DNA of 64,000 nucleotides from Betaproteobacteria bacterium. GTDB taxonomy: Bacteria; Pseudomonadota; Gammaproteobacteria; Burkholderiales; SG8-41. Below the pieces are notes generated by a model. It searched no databases. It was not told the DNA's origin and saw only the letters and a list, made by a program, of their open reading frames with translations. The DNA lies in the NCBI GenBank assembly GCA_028292435.1, contig JAQGMI010000145.1, positions 1 to 64,000 on the forward strand, read 5' to 3'. Every line of letters starts with the position of its first letter. The first letter of the stretch is position 1. A program made the translations under genes and the position numbers. This document shows positions 34,463 to 43,738 of the stretch, one piece after another.

Positions 34463-34927
34463 TTATGCGCGGACTTCGAACACCGCGTCGACGACGATCG
34501 GCACGTTGAAGCGCAAACCGCTGACGCCCATCACCGTGCGTACATGCTTGCCGGCGTCGCCGAGCACTTCGACTAAAAAATCGGAGCAGCCGTCGAGCAC
34601 CTTCGGATAATCGAAAAATTCGGGCGCTGAACTGATGTAACCGCAGATGCGCACGCCTTTCACGAGGCGCGACCAATCACCGGCGCACGCCGCTTTGACT
34701 TGGGCGAGCACATTGATCGCGCAAAGACGTGCCGCTGCTTGAGCCTGCGGCGGCGTGACTTCGGCGCCGACCCGGCCGACGAATTCGTATTTGCCCGCGC
34801 GAATCGGCGCCTGACCCGCAATCCACAATTGGTTGCCGGTGATTACCCACGGCAGATAATTAGCGGCCGGCGGCGGTGCTGACGGCAGCACGACATCCAT
34901 TGCGGCAAGTGTTTGTTCGATATCCAT
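34463..34927 (-). CDS. RidA (YjgF/YER057c) family protein
   Basis: 154 residues of the RidA fold in its longer YoaB-like version. Segments are LPWVITGNQLWIAGQAPIRA, VTPPQAQAAARLCAINVLAQ and KHVRTVMGVSGLRFNVPIVV. Canonical RidA deaminates reactive enamine/imine intermediates using an Arg in its C-terminal R-x-x-x-x-x-x-L-P region; here an Arg is present (HVRTVMGVSGLRFNVP) but the Leu-Pro pair is not exact, so catalysis is uncertain. It lies 86 bases ahead of the [2Fe-2S] gene and may belong to the same unit, for example clearing imines made from N-heterocycles. Confidence 0.88.
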   Translation of the reverse strand: MDIEQTLAAMDVVLPSAPPPAANYLPWVITGNQLWIAGQAPIRAGKYEFVGRVGAEVTPPQAQAAARLCAINVLAQVKAACAGDWSRLVKGVRICGYISSAPEFFDYPKVLDGCSDFLVEVLGDAGKHVRTVMGVSGLRFNVPIVVDAVFEVRA

Positions 34928-34970
34928 GCAGTGAGCCCTTTATCGTAGTTGGTTGCGGCGACGAGCGACT

Positions 34971-35927
34971 TTACTCCGGCTGTATGCCGGCGGCCTTGAC
35001 GACACGTGCCCATTTTTCGGTTTCGGCGCGCATAAACGCGCCAAACTCTTCCGGTGAGCCGGCGACGATTTCCGTGCCGTCGCCTGCAAGCCGCGCGGAA
35101 ATTTCCGGCGCCCGCAAAATGGCGACGATCTCGCGATTAAGCCGTGCGATGATTTCTTTCGGTGTCGCCGCGGGCACCAGCAGCCCGTACCATTGCAGTG
35201 ATTCGTAACCGGGCACGCCGGCTTCTGCGATCGTCGGCAGGTCGGGCGCCGTCGGTATGCGCCGCGCGCTGGTCACGCCGAGGCCGCGCAATTTGCCGCT
35301 GCGCACGTGCGGCATGGTGCCGGCCATCGAGGCAATGGTGACCGAGACGTGGCCGGATATGAGCGCAATGATCGAGTCGCCGCCGCCGCGATAAGGCACA
35401 TGCAGCATGCGCGTGCCGGTCATGTAGAGAAACAGTTCCATGCCCATTTCCGGATTCGTGCCGAAGCCCGGCGATGAGAACGCGACATCGCCCGGACGCG
35501 CTTTGGCAATCGCAATCAGCTGCGTGACGTCGCGTGCGGGAAACGACGGATGCACCGCGAGGACCAGGGTTTGTTTCGCGGCGTGCGTGATCGGCGCGAA
35601 GTCGCGCAGCGCGTCGTATGGCACGTGCTTGAACGTCGCCGGATTGATCGCGAGCGTGCTGATCCCGAGTAAAAGCGTGTAGCCGTCGGCAGGCGCCTTC
35701 GCGGCCATCTCGTTGCCGAGCATGGTGCTGGCACCGGCGCGATTGTCCACGATCACCTGCTGGCCCAAGCGCTCGGCAAGCGGTTGCGAGATCGAACGCG
35801 CAACGATATCGGCGCCGGCGGGCGGCGAGGTCGGCACGATGATGCGGATCGGGCGCGACGGGTAAACCGGCTGGGCGAACGCCGGAGACGATGTCGCCAG
35901 CAAAATTGAAACAGCGAGTATGCGCAT
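34971..35927 (-). CDS. TTT substrate-binding protein (Bug family), upstream of RidA
   Basis: 318 residues with signal peptide MRILAVSILLATSSPAFA cut at about residue 18 before QPVYPSRP. Landmarks are RIIVPTSPPAGADIVARSIS, VIVDNRAGASTMLGNEMAA, PADGYTLLLGISTL, LHVPYRGGGDSIIALISGH and APDLPTIAEAGVPGYE. The first loop reads Pro-Thr-Ser-Pro-Pro-Ala-Gly-Ala-Asp instead of Pro-Phe-x-x-Gly-Gly-x-x-Asp, so the binding pocket probably differs. The RidA gene is 43 bases downstream and the bicupin gene 58 bases upstream, all in one direction. Confidence 0.92.
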   Translation of the reverse strand: MRILAVSILLATSSPAFAQPVYPSRPIRIIVPTSPPAGADIVARSISQPLAERLGQQVIVDNRAGASTMLGNEMAAKAPADGYTLLLGISTLAINPATFKHVPYDALRDFAPITHAAKQTLVLAVHPSFPARDVTQLIAIAKARPGDVAFSSPGFGTNPEMGMELFLYMTGTRMLHVPYRGGGDSIIALISGHVSVTIASMAGTMPHVRSGKLRGLGVTSARRIPTAPDLPTIAEAGVPGYESLQWYGLLVPAATPKEIIARLNREIVAILRAPEISARLAGDGTEIVAGSPEEFGAFMRAETEKWARVVKAAGIQPE

Positions 35928-35985
35928 CGTGGCTGACTCTCCATTGCCGATTGCGGTACTGCGAGCGTGTTTCCCGGGCCTTATC

Positions 35986-37155
35986 CTAAATAGCGCCGTC
36001 GTGAGTGGCGATGACTACCGTTGCCGGTTGGTCGGAGCGATTGCTCCACGCGTGATTGGTGCCGCGCTGCACGACGAAGTCGCCGGTTTTCAGTTTCACT
36101 TCCTGCGTGTCGAGAACCAGCACGATCTCGCCCGCGGTCACGATGCCGAATTCGAGCGTCGTTGTCTTCTGCATATAAGGATGCGGCGCGTCCGGCGAGA
36201 ATGTCGATGCCTGCGGTGCACCCATGGCTTTAAAGAATGCCTGCACTTCGCGGGCGCCGACTTTTCCCAGCCAGCCCGCATCGGGCGGAAACGTCACGAC
36301 GTTCAACACCGAACCGTTTGCCGGCGGCACGATGATGTGCGGCAGGTGCAGCGTCTCGAGCACGATTTTCGCCGGCGTGCCATCGGTGACCCACATGCGT
36401 TGCAGCGCATAGCCCGGCCGCGCGGGATCGAGGCGCACGTCGGGTGACGGACCGTCGTTCAGCATCATCGACTTGCCGGACTCGCGGTCAAGGCACACCA
36501 TGCGCCGTGCCGGTTTTACGCCCGGCGGCAATTTCTGATTCGGATCGGCGCGCATGATTTTGTCGTTGCCCTGCGCGAGGCCAACCGGCCCGTCGACAAA
36601 CTTCGCGGCGATCATGTCGTACGCGACGCGTCCGCCGCCCGTGCCGTGACTCGACCATTGATGCCACGCGCCAACGTCGATGACGACATCGCCGGGATAC
36701 CAATCGTGTGCCCCGTCATCGAGCACCAGCGTGCGATCGCCGTCGAGCAGAATCGCGTAATCGACGGTCTCGGTTTTGTGCATGCCGCCCGAATGCATGG
36801 TCGTGCCGCCGCGGTCCCAGCGGCGGCCGGTCTCGCTGACTTTGATGGGATGAGGCGGCACCACGAACGGATCTTTAGCGCGATCGTAATCGAGCGGACG
36901 GCCTGCGCCGCGCACGACGCGCAAATGTCCGCCGTCAGGCGGGCCCGGAAAGTCATAGGGCAGGTTGCCGTCGTCGTTGGTGCCCGAGAGCGGCGGCGGA
37001 CTATCATTCCAGATCCAGAAATCATAGTGGCCGCGGCCGGCGCCCATCGAAAGCTCGTGAGTGGCCGCCGGACCGTCCCACACGACTTTCGATTTGCCGT
37101 TGGCGTCATTGCCGGTAACGACGCGGCGGATCGGTTGCATTCCCGCTGGTGACAT
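35986..37155 (-). CDS. Tandem-cupin (bicupin) protein
   Basis: 389 residues made of two homologous cupin halves. Each half opens alike: IRRVVTGNDANGKS near residue 9 and ARRMVCLDRESGKS near residue 217. In half 1 the cupin motif keeps likely metal ligands (MHKTETVDYAILLDGD, then GAWHQWSSHG). In half 2 the first motif reads MQKTTTLEFGIVTAGE, so His is replaced by Gln, while VVQRGTNHAWSN keeps the second His. One half is therefore probably catalytic and the other structural or differently specific. Single-domain relatives are common next to aromatic-acid and hydroxy-acid genes. The start at 37155 has AGGAGA upstream; an open frame to 37242 looks untranslated. Confidence 0.83.
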   Translation of the reverse strand: MSPAGMQPIRRVVTGNDANGKSKVVWDGPAATHELSMGAGRGHYDFWIWNDSPPPLSGTNDDGNLPYDFPGPPDGGHLRVVRGAGRPLDYDRAKDPFVVPPHPIKVSETGRRWDRGGTTMHSGGMHKTETVDYAILLDGDRTLVLDDGAHDWYPGDVVIDVGAWHQWSSHGTGGGRVAYDMIAAKFVDGPVGLAQGNDKIMRADPNQKLPPGVKPARRMVCLDRESGKSMMLNDGPSPDVRLDPARPGYALQRMWVTDGTPAKIVLETLHLPHIIVPPANGSVLNVVTFPPDAGWLGKVGAREVQAFFKAMGAPQASTFSPDAPHPYMQKTTTLEFGIVTAGEIVLVLDTQEVKLKTGDFVVQRGTNHAWSNRSDQPATVVIATHDGAI

Positions 37156-37317
37156 TGAAGTTTCTCCTCTCGCTTGGGACTTCGCGCCGGTGTCGCTGTC
37201 GAGTCGGCAAGTTTGCCGCCCGGCTTTCAGGATCACCGGCACAAACCAGTGTAGCCGATTCCCGCTGCGAGACTTAAACGTGGAGAAAAAACTCAGCGCG
37301 CCACAGCGCGGTAATTT

Positions 37318-38232
37318 TTACTTGCCGGCTTTTACCGCAAGCGTCTTCGCTTCCCGCGCTTTGATGGCTTCGTATCGCTTGATGAGCTTTTGCGCGCGCA
37401 CGATGATCGGTATGTCGATCATCTTGCCGTCGAGCGACCACGAGCCGCGGCCGGTTGCGGCGGCTTCCTGGTCGAGCTTGATTACTTTGCGCGCGTACTC
37501 GACTTCTTCGGCCGCCGGCGTGTATTCCTCGTTCACGATCGTCACCTGGCCGGGGTGGATGCAACCGGCGCCCATGAAACCGATATCGCGCGAGCGGCGC
37601 ACCATCTTCCTGAAGTTGTCCCAGTCGCCGAAGCTGGCGACGCTGTCGATAAAACCCAACGGCATGACGCCGCCCGCGTTGGCCGCAATAATCATATGCT
37701 GCTTGGGATAGAACAAAGCTTCGCCGGTCGGCTGCATATTGTTGTCGAGAGCGAAATCCTCGCCGCCGATCATGCAGCCGACGATACGAGGAGACGCGCG
37801 CACGATTTCGTGAATTCGGAAAAACGCATCGGCGGTCTCAACCATCACATTGAACATGGTGTGCCCGTTCGACATACCGCGTTTTTCCTCGAGTTCGGTC
37901 ACCAGTTCATCGAGGAGCTTTACATGCGATGCACTGTCTACTTTGGTGCACGCGATGGCATCGACATCCGGGCAGATGGCATGCTCCAGATCGCGCACGG
38001 CGAGCGACAGCGGCCGGTTGATGCGCACGCAGACGTCGGCGCCAGCCTGGCGAACCCTCGCCGCTGCTTTTTCCACCAGCGTGCGCGCGTGGGCCTTTTC
38101 AGACGGCGGCACGCTGTCTTCCAGATCGAGATTAATCAGATCCGCGCCGCGCGTGTGCGCCTTGTCGACATATTTCTCGACGTTGACGGGGCAGTACATG
38201 AGCGAACGCCACACAGGGAGATTGGGTTTCAC
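37318..38232 (-). CDS. CitE/HpcH-HpaI family lyase (CoA ester lyase)
   Basis: 304 residues of the CitE-type TIM barrel, which cleaves citramalyl-CoA, malyl-CoA or similar esters. Segments are RSLMYCPVNVEKYVDKA at the start, DLINLDLEDSVPPSEKAHAR (metal and acid-base Asp/Glu), VCVRINRPLS, FNVMVETADAFFRIHEI, RIVGCMIGGEDFALD and GFMGAGCIHPGQV. The start is a GTG at 38232 with GGAAA upstream. The D-2-hydroxyacid dehydrogenase gene ends 23 bases ahead in the same direction, so the pair may act on one hydroxy acid in sequence. No citrate lyase alpha or gamma genes are near, which rules out classical citrate fermentation. Confidence 0.9.
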   Translation of the reverse strand: MKPNLPVWRSLMYCPVNVEKYVDKAHTRGADLINLDLEDSVPPSEKAHARTLVEKAAARVRQAGADVCVRINRPLSLAVRDLEHAICPDVDAIACTKVDSASHVKLLDELVTELEEKRGMSNGHTMFNVMVETADAFFRIHEIVRASPRIVGCMIGGEDFALDNNMQPTGEALFYPKQHMIIAANAGGVMPLGFIDSVASFGDWDNFRKMVRRSRDIGFMGAGCIHPGQVTIVNEEYTPAAEEVEYARKVIKLDQEAAATGRGSWSLDGKMIDIPIIVRAQKLIKRYEAIKAREAKTLAVKAGK

Positions 38233-38255
38233 GCGGTTTTCCTTTTTCGGATTGT

Positions 38256-39266
38256 TTAATTCGCGGCGGCTTCGTTCTCGAGCCGTCGGCCATTCACGTA
38301 AGCGTCCAGATTGCGCAGGAAGATTTCTACGCCGCGCAGATACGTGCCGGCCGATGCGCCGGCGTTGTGCGGCGAAATGAGCACATTCGGCAGTTGCCAC
38401 AGCCGCGAATCTTTCGCGAGCGGCTCGGTCGTGAACACATCGAGATAGGCGCCGCGCAATCGTTGCGCCGCGAGCGCCTCGGTCAGCGCCAATTCATCGA
38501 CAATCTCGCCGCGAGCGATGTTGACCAGCCCCGCAGAAGGGCGCAGCAGTGCGAGGCGGCGCGCGTCAATCAAACCGCGCGTCTCGGGCGTCAGTGGACA
38601 AGCGAGCACCAGCCAGTCGCAGGCAGGCAACAGGGTATCGAGCGCTGCCAACGGCTGCATGTCGTCAAAGTGCTCAGCGGACGCTACGTTTCGCCTGATG
38701 CCGATCGTCTTCATGCCAACCGCCTGCAACACGCGCGCAATACAGGTCCCGATATGCCCGGTGCCGACGATGACGGCGGTCTGACCGCGCAAGTCGGGCG
38801 GTATATTCTTGCCGCTGAAAGGCGTCCATTCGCCTTTTCGCTGCGCTGCTATCCATTCGGTCAGTCCGCGCGCCAATGCGAGTAGTCCTGTAATCGCCGC
38901 GGTTGCCACAGGTTCGGCTTGCGCGCCCGCGCCCGTTGTCAAACGCACGCCGCGCTGCAGGTGATTTTGGTATTGCTGGTGATCGGTTCCCGATGAAAAC
39001 ACCGAAAGCCACTTCAGGCCGGGGGCACGGTCGACGATGTTCCAGAAAGCGCCCGCCATCGGCGTAAGTGCGCTCTTGGTCGTGCCCTCCCAGACGTCGC
39101 GCGAATAGTAGGCGGCAGCAATCGAGGCGAGTTGCTCGGGCGCAATTTTCAGATCCTTCGTCAGCGCAATCATTTCGAGTGGCTGTGACGCACTGCCAAG
39201 GATCTGGTTGAGACGAGGACCGAATTCCGAAATGACTTTTTGCGAGACGAGCAGAGCGGGTTTCAT
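38256..39266 (-). CDS. D-2-hydroxyacid dehydrogenase (NAD-dependent), copy 1
   Basis: 336 residues of the D-isomer-specific 2-hydroxyacid dehydrogenase family, interconverting a 2-keto and a D-2-hydroxy acid. The Rossmann motif is TAVIVGTGHIGTCIARVL. The catalytic Arg is in VNIARGEIVDE, the Glu in DVFTTEPLA and the His in LISPHNAGASAG. It is closest in outline to the glyoxylate/hydroxypyruvate-type branch. It is first in a minus-strand pair with the CitE-like gene and divergent from a Bug gene at 39469. Confidence 0.9.
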   Translation of the reverse strand: MKPALLVSQKVISEFGPRLNQILGSASQPLEMIALTKDLKIAPEQLASIAAAYYSRDVWEGTTKSALTPMAGAFWNIVDRAPGLKWLSVFSSGTDHQQYQNHLQRGVRLTTGAGAQAEPVATAAITGLLALARGLTEWIAAQRKGEWTPFSGKNIPPDLRGQTAVIVGTGHIGTCIARVLQAVGMKTIGIRRNVASAEHFDDMQPLAALDTLLPACDWLVLACPLTPETRGLIDARRLALLRPSAGLVNIARGEIVDELALTEALAAQRLRGAYLDVFTTEPLAKDSRLWQLPNVLISPHNAGASAGTYLRGVEIFLRNLDAYVNGRRLENEAAAN

Positions 39267-39468
39267 GAGCGGTGACGAAATAAAACGGAGTGCGCAAGCT
39301 TACACGCCCCGGCGGCCTTCGTCATCCGGATGGGACAGCGCTGCTGCACGTTCGTGCAACGATTGCAAAATTAATTGCGGCATTCGAAAAATCAGGCGCA
39401 TCGTACCAATGTTATATTCGATGCTGATAAGCGAGATTTCATTCGCATGTTCGATGGCTGGGGGATGG

Positions 39469-40434
39469 ATGCAATTCGTGGGTATCAAACAATCGGCGGC
39501 TGCAATCGCGTGCGCGCTCTGCACCGCTGCCGCGGCGCAGACTTATCCGGCGAAGCCGCTACGCGTTGTCGTTGCGTACGCGCCGAGCGGTACCGTCGAT
39601 ATCATCACGCGCATGATTGCGCCGAAACTTTCCGAAGCCCTGGGACAGCAGGTCGTGGTGGACAACCGTCCGGGCGGCGGCGCAATCATCGGCACTCAGC
39701 TCGTCGCTAAATCCGCGCCCGATGGTTACACCGCGATGATGGCCAATCCGGCACACGCGGCAAATCCCGCGCTGCACGGCAAGCTGCCTTACGACACCGT
39801 GAAGGATTTTTCGGCGGTCGGCCTGGTCGCGTTGTCGGCGAGCATTCTGGTTGTGCATCCGTCGTTGCCGGTGAAATCGGTTCGCGAACTGGTGGCACTC
39901 GCCAAAGCCCAGCCCGGAAAACTTAATTACGCTTCGAGCGGAATCGGCGGTGCCGGCTATCTCGCGATGGAGCTCTTCAAGAGTTACAGCGGCATTGAAC
40001 TCGCGCACATCGCGTACAAAGGTGCGGCGCCGGCACTCACTGAAGTCCTGGGCGGACAAGTCCCGATGATGTTCATCACCACGCCCGCAGCACTGCCGCA
40101 TGCGAATTCAGGCCGGTTGCGAGTGCTGGCGGTCAGCAGTGCGAAACGCAATTTCATGTTGCCGCAGGTACCGACGATAAGCGAAAGTGGCTATCCGGGT
40201 TTTGACAATGCCGACTGGTACGGCGTGATTGTTCCGGCGGGGACGCCGCGCGAAATCATCATCCGGTTGAACACCGAAATAAATCGCCTGCTGAGTTCAA
40301 GCGAGGTTAAAGAACGGATCAACGGTCTGGGCGCCGACGTCGCGATGGGGACGCCCGAACAGCTCGACGAGCGCATCAGAAGCGAAGTTGCACGATGGGC
40401 GAAAATCATCAAGCAACCCGTAATGGAAAAATAA
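39469..40434 (+). CDS. TTT substrate-binding protein (Bug family), tandem copy 1
   Basis: 321 residues from the ATG at 39469, which has GGGGGA upstream; earlier in-frame ATGs (for example 39454) lack ribosome sites. The signal peptide QFVGIKQSAAAIACALCTA plus AAA is cut before QTYPAKP near residue 24. Landmarks are RVVVAYAPSGTVDIITRMIA, VVVDNRPGGGAIIGTQLVA, APDGYTAMMANPAHA, AHIAYKGAAPALTEVLGGQ and LPQVPTISESGYPGFD. The Ala-Tyr-Ala-Pro-Ser-Gly loop deviates from the usual Pro-Phe-x-Pro-Gly-Gly. A second Bug gene follows after 67 bases. Confidence 0.9.
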   Translation: MQFVGIKQSAAAIACALCTAAAAQTYPAKPLRVVVAYAPSGTVDIITRMIAPKLSEALGQQVVVDNRPGGGAIIGTQLVAKSAPDGYTAMMANPAHAANPALHGKLPYDTVKDFSAVGLVALSASILVVHPSLPVKSVRELVALAKAQPGKLNYASSGIGGAGYLAMELFKSYSGIELAHIAYKGAAPALTEVLGGQVPMMFITTPAALPHANSGRLRVLAVSSAKRNFMLPQVPTISESGYPGFDNADWYGVIVPAGTPREIIIRLNTEINRLLSSSEVKERINGLGADVAMGTPEQLDERIRSEVARWAKIIKQPVMEK

Positions 40435-40501
40435 TCCGGCCCGATGTTTTTTCGGTCGGCAGAAACAAGCTCGCCTGGCGAGCGAATTGAGGAGCGTGTC
40501 T

Positions 40502-41485
40502 ATGCAATTTACACAAACGTTGATGGGCCTGGCTTACATCGGCCTCGTTATGGCCGGTTCGCCGGCGCTCGCGCAGACAGCGCAAAATTATCCGGTCAAA
40601 ACCATTCGGGTCGTCGTGCCCTTTCCGCCCGGCGGGACGTCGGACGTGCTGGGACGAATCGTCGGCATCAAACTCACGGAAAAATGGGGCCAGCAGATTC
40701 TGATCGAGAGCCGCGCCGGCGCCGGCGGCATGATCGGCACCGAACTCGTCGCGCGGGCGCAACCGGATGGCTATACCTTGCTGCTGTCGGATATGCGTTC
40801 GATCATGATCGCCAATCTGCTGCATCCGAAGCCGACGTTCGATTACATCCGCGACTTCGCGCCGGTCATGGAGATGTCGTACTCGCCGCATCTGCTCGGC
40901 ACTCATCCGAGCCTGCCGGTGAAGAACGTCAAGGAACTGATAGCGCTGGCCAAAAAACGGCCCGGTGAACTTAATTTCGCGGCGGCGATCGCCGGAGCGC
41001 CGCAACTCGCGGGCGTGGAATTCGCTAATCGCGCAGGCATCCGCTGGACGTACATCATTGGCAGAGGCGGCATGCAAACGGTCATGGACGTCGTATCCGG
41101 CCAGGCCGACGTCATGTTTAACGGCATGCTTGCGACGTTGCCGCAGGTCCAGAGCGGCCGCCTGAAGTTACTCGCTGTCACCAGCGCGAAACGCGTCGCC
41201 AGCCTGCCCGATACGCCAACGATTGCCGAATCGGGAATGCCCGGTTTTGTGACGGGCTCGTGGCAAGGCATACTCGCGCCGGCCGGCACGCCGCCTGAAA
41301 TCCTGGCGAAGATACATGCCGAGATCAGCCGCATCCTCTCGACGCCCGACATCAAAGAGAAGCTGATGGCGCAGGGCGCCGAACCGCTCAATACGCCGCC
41401 TGCTGAAACCGCGAAGAGCCTGCGTGAAGAACGCGACCGCCTGGTCAAACTCTTTCAGGACACCGGCTACAAGGGCCAGCAATGA
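40502..41485 (+). CDS. TTT substrate-binding protein (Bug family), tandem copy 2
   Basis: 327 residues with GAGGAG upstream of the ATG. The signal peptide has its core at about residues 8-20 (LMGLAYIGLVMAG) and is cut near ALA before QTAQNYP. Landmarks are RVVVPFPPGGTSDVLGRIVG, ILIESRAGAGGMIGTELVA and QPDGYTLLLSDMRS; the usual H-V-P-Y-K-G site is replaced by WTYIIGRGGMQTVMDVVSG, and the tail has LPDTPTIAESGMPGF. The changed central loop suggests a different ligand from the neighbouring copy. It is 46 bases ahead of a D-2-hydroxyacid dehydrogenase gene. Confidence 0.9.
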   Translation: MQFTQTLMGLAYIGLVMAGSPALAQTAQNYPVKTIRVVVPFPPGGTSDVLGRIVGIKLTEKWGQQILIESRAGAGGMIGTELVARAQPDGYTLLLSDMRSIMIANLLHPKPTFDYIRDFAPVMEMSYSPHLLGTHPSLPVKNVKELIALAKKRPGELNFAAAIAGAPQLAGVEFANRAGIRWTYIIGRGGMQTVMDVVSGQADVMFNGMLATLPQVQSGRLKLLAVTSAKRVASLPDTPTIAESGMPGFVTGSWQGILAPAGTPPEILAKIHAEISRILSTPDIKEKLMAQGAEPLNTPPAETAKSLREERDRLVKLFQDTGYKGQQ

Positions 41486-41531
41486 AAGTTATGCGTCGCG
41501 GGATTTCACGGCCTGCAGCGCGGGCGATGGC

Positions 41532-42539
41532 ATGAGAGCGTTCACCGTGCTCGTCACGTCACCGCGATTGGCACAGGAAGCGCAGCAAATATTGCAGGCC
41601 GCCGGCGGTGACCTCATCTATATGGACGACCCGGTTACGGAAGAGGCGCTCATCGCAAAATTTTCGGATGCGAGCATCGCGGCGGTGATGATGCGCGGCT
41701 CACCGCCGTTTACGTCGCGGGTGGTGAGGGCGGCGCGCGATCTGCGCATCATCGCCAAAGTCGGCGCCGGTTTCGAAAACGTCGACATGGATGAAGCGAC
41801 GGCGCGCGGTATTGCGGTCATGACTTCCGGCGCCGCCAGCGCCGACGCCGTGGCCGAGCACACGCTCGCGCTGATGTTAAGCCTCGTGCGCGAGTTGCCG
41901 CGACTGGATCGCAATATCCGGCTTGGACAATGGGAACAGCGTCATTTCAAGGGACGCGAATTTAGCGCGCTGACGGTCGGCATCGTCGGCTATGGCCGCA
42001 TCGGGCGCAAGGTCGCGCAACTGGTCGCCGCGTTCGGCGCGCGCGTGCTCGTGCATTCGCGTTCCGCGCGATCCGATAGCGTCGCCGCAGGCGGCATCAT
42101 GCTCGAACCCGATCTCGATCGCCTGCTGCGCAGTGTCGATATTTTGAGCCTGCACGGCCGGCTCACCGACTCGACGCGCGGCATGATCGGGCGACGCGAG
42201 TTGGCGTTGATGAAGCCCACTGCCTATCTGATCAATACGGCGCGCGGCGCAATCGTCGATGAGGCGGCGCTCGTCGATGCGCTCAAAGGCGGCAGGCTGG
42301 CCGGTGCGGGACTCGATGCGTTCGCAGTTGAGCCGACCACCAGCGACAATCCGCTCTTTGCGTTACCCAACGTGCTGTGCACGTCTCACGTTGCGAGCGC
42401 GGCACAGGAAACGGTGATTCGTGTCGCAACGCTGGCTGCGGAGAATGTCGTGGCCTGCCTTCAAGGTCGTGATTACGATCATGGTACCCTCGCGAACCCC
42501 GAGGCACTGGCCCGGGCTCGCGTCAATGCATGCGACTAA
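41532..42539 (+). CDS. D-2-hydroxyacid dehydrogenase (NAD-dependent), copy 2
   Basis: 335 residues. The Rossmann motif is VGIVGYGRIGRKVAQLVA. The catalytic Arg is in INTARGAIVDE, the Glu in DAFAVEPTTSD and the His in CTSHVASAAQ. The N terminus (FTVLVTSPRLAQEA) fits the start at 41532; the open frame further upstream overlaps the preceding Bug gene. It is more like 3-phosphoglycerate/hydroxypyruvate dehydrogenases than copies 1 and 3. The enolase-superfamily gene follows after 32 bases, so it may reduce the 2-keto acid made by that dehydratase. Confidence 0.9.
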   Translation: MRAFTVLVTSPRLAQEAQQILQAAGGDLIYMDDPVTEEALIAKFSDASIAAVMMRGSPPFTSRVVRAARDLRIIAKVGAGFENVDMDEATARGIAVMTSGAASADAVAEHTLALMLSLVRELPRLDRNIRLGQWEQRHFKGREFSALTVGIVGYGRIGRKVAQLVAAFGARVLVHSRSARSDSVAAGGIMLEPDLDRLLRSVDILSLHGRLTDSTRGMIGRRELALMKPTAYLINTARGAIVDEAALVDALKGGRLAGAGLDAFAVEPTTSDNPLFALPNVLCTSHVASAAQETVIRVATLAAENVVACLQGRDYDHGTLANPEALARARVNACD

Positions 42540-42571
42540 ACATTTAAAACTTCGTTCGTAAAGCAAAGAAA

Positions 42572-43732
42572 ATGAAAATCGTCAAAATCGAACCGCTGTT
42601 CGTCAACGTCTCTGAAAAATCTAACTGGACGTTTTTTCGTATCGTTACCGATGAAGGGCTGACCGGGCTCGGCGAGGCCACGCTGCAAGGATGGGAAGCT
42701 GTGCAGCTCGCCTGCCTTGAGCGAATACTGCCCCAGCTCACCGGCAAAACGCTCGACGAAGCGATGCCGATGCTGGCCGTGTACCCGCATGCATTCGGCG
42801 GACTTGCGGCGAATTCCGTTTTGAGCGCGCTCGAACTCGCGGTCATGGACATCAAGGGACAGGCCGCCAACAAGCCGGTCCATGCATTGCTCGGCAAGCA
42901 ACAGCGCACCAAGGTTCGCGTATATGCAAATGTGAACCGCTGCATCACGGATCGCTCCGTCAAAGGTTATGCCGATACCGCCCGCGAGATGGCGGCACAG
43001 GGATTTACCGCGATCAAAATCTCGCCGTTTGATGGCGTCATGCCCGATGAGATGCCTGATCCGAAAAATAATAAGGCAATCGAAAACGGCATCGCCTGCA
43101 CGTATGCAGCACACGAAGCGGCGGGCCCTGACGTCGATATCTTGCTCGACTGCCATTGGCGCTTCACCGAAGAAGGCGGCAAACACGTCATACGCGAGCT
43201 GGCGCCGATGAAGCCGTTTTGGCTCGAGTGCCTCGTATCGGAAAGTCCCGAAGGCCAGCCGGCGCTGACACGGGTGCGCGAGTACGCCAATGAGCACGGC
43301 ATACGGCTTGCGGGCGCCGAACGGCAGGTGGCCGCGCAGGGGTTTCAGCGTTACGTCGACAACAAGCTGCTTAATGTCGTGATGCCCGATATCAAGTATG
43401 CGGGCGGCTATACCGAAATCGTGAAGATCTGCAAACTGACGGGTGCCGGCGGCATTGAATATTCGCCGCATAACCCGACCTCGCCGCTCTGCACGCTCGC
43501 CAGCCTGCATGCATCAGCGGTTGCCGAGAATTTCCTGATCTTCGAGCATCAGCTCGCCGAGAATGAACGATATGATGAAGTCATCATCGGCGACACGCCG
43601 CCGCTCGTCGACGGTTGTTATGAAATTCCAAACGCGCCGGGCACCGGCATGAAGCTGAACGATGAAATCGTGCGCAAGCATCCGTGGCGTACGCTCGCGC
43701 CCGGCATGATCCGCGATCCCAAGCTCGGTTAA
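42572..43732 (+). CDS. Mandelate racemase/muconate lactonizing (enolase superfamily) dehydratase-like enzyme
   Basis: 386 residues with the capping domain first (MKIVKIEPLFVNVSEKSNW, then GLGEATLQGWEAV) and a barrel after. Barrel residues are Lys in FTAIKISPFDG, Asp in DILLDCHWRFTEE, Glu in FWLECLVSE, Glu in RLAGAERQVA and His in EYSPHNPTSPLC. This resembles sugar-acid dehydratases of the galactonate type. Dehydration of a sugar or hydroxy acid to a 2-keto-3-deoxy acid is likely, but the substrate is not readable. It lies between a hydroxyacid dehydrogenase and a Bug gene (6 bases) in one transcript. Confidence 0.9.
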   Translation: MKIVKIEPLFVNVSEKSNWTFFRIVTDEGLTGLGEATLQGWEAVQLACLERILPQLTGKTLDEAMPMLAVYPHAFGGLAANSVLSALELAVMDIKGQAANKPVHALLGKQQRTKVRVYANVNRCITDRSVKGYADTAREMAAQGFTAIKISPFDGVMPDEMPDPKNNKAIENGIACTYAAHEAAGPDVDILLDCHWRFTEEGGKHVIRELAPMKPFWLECLVSESPEGQPALTRVREYANEHGIRLAGAERQVAAQGFQRYVDNKLLNVVMPDIKYAGGYTEIVKICKLTGAGGIEYSPHNPTSPLCTLASLHASAVAENFLIFEHQLAENERYDEVIIGDTPPLVDGCYEIPNAPGTGMKLNDEIVRKHPWRTLAPGMIRDPKLG

Positions 43733-43738
43733 GCCGCC

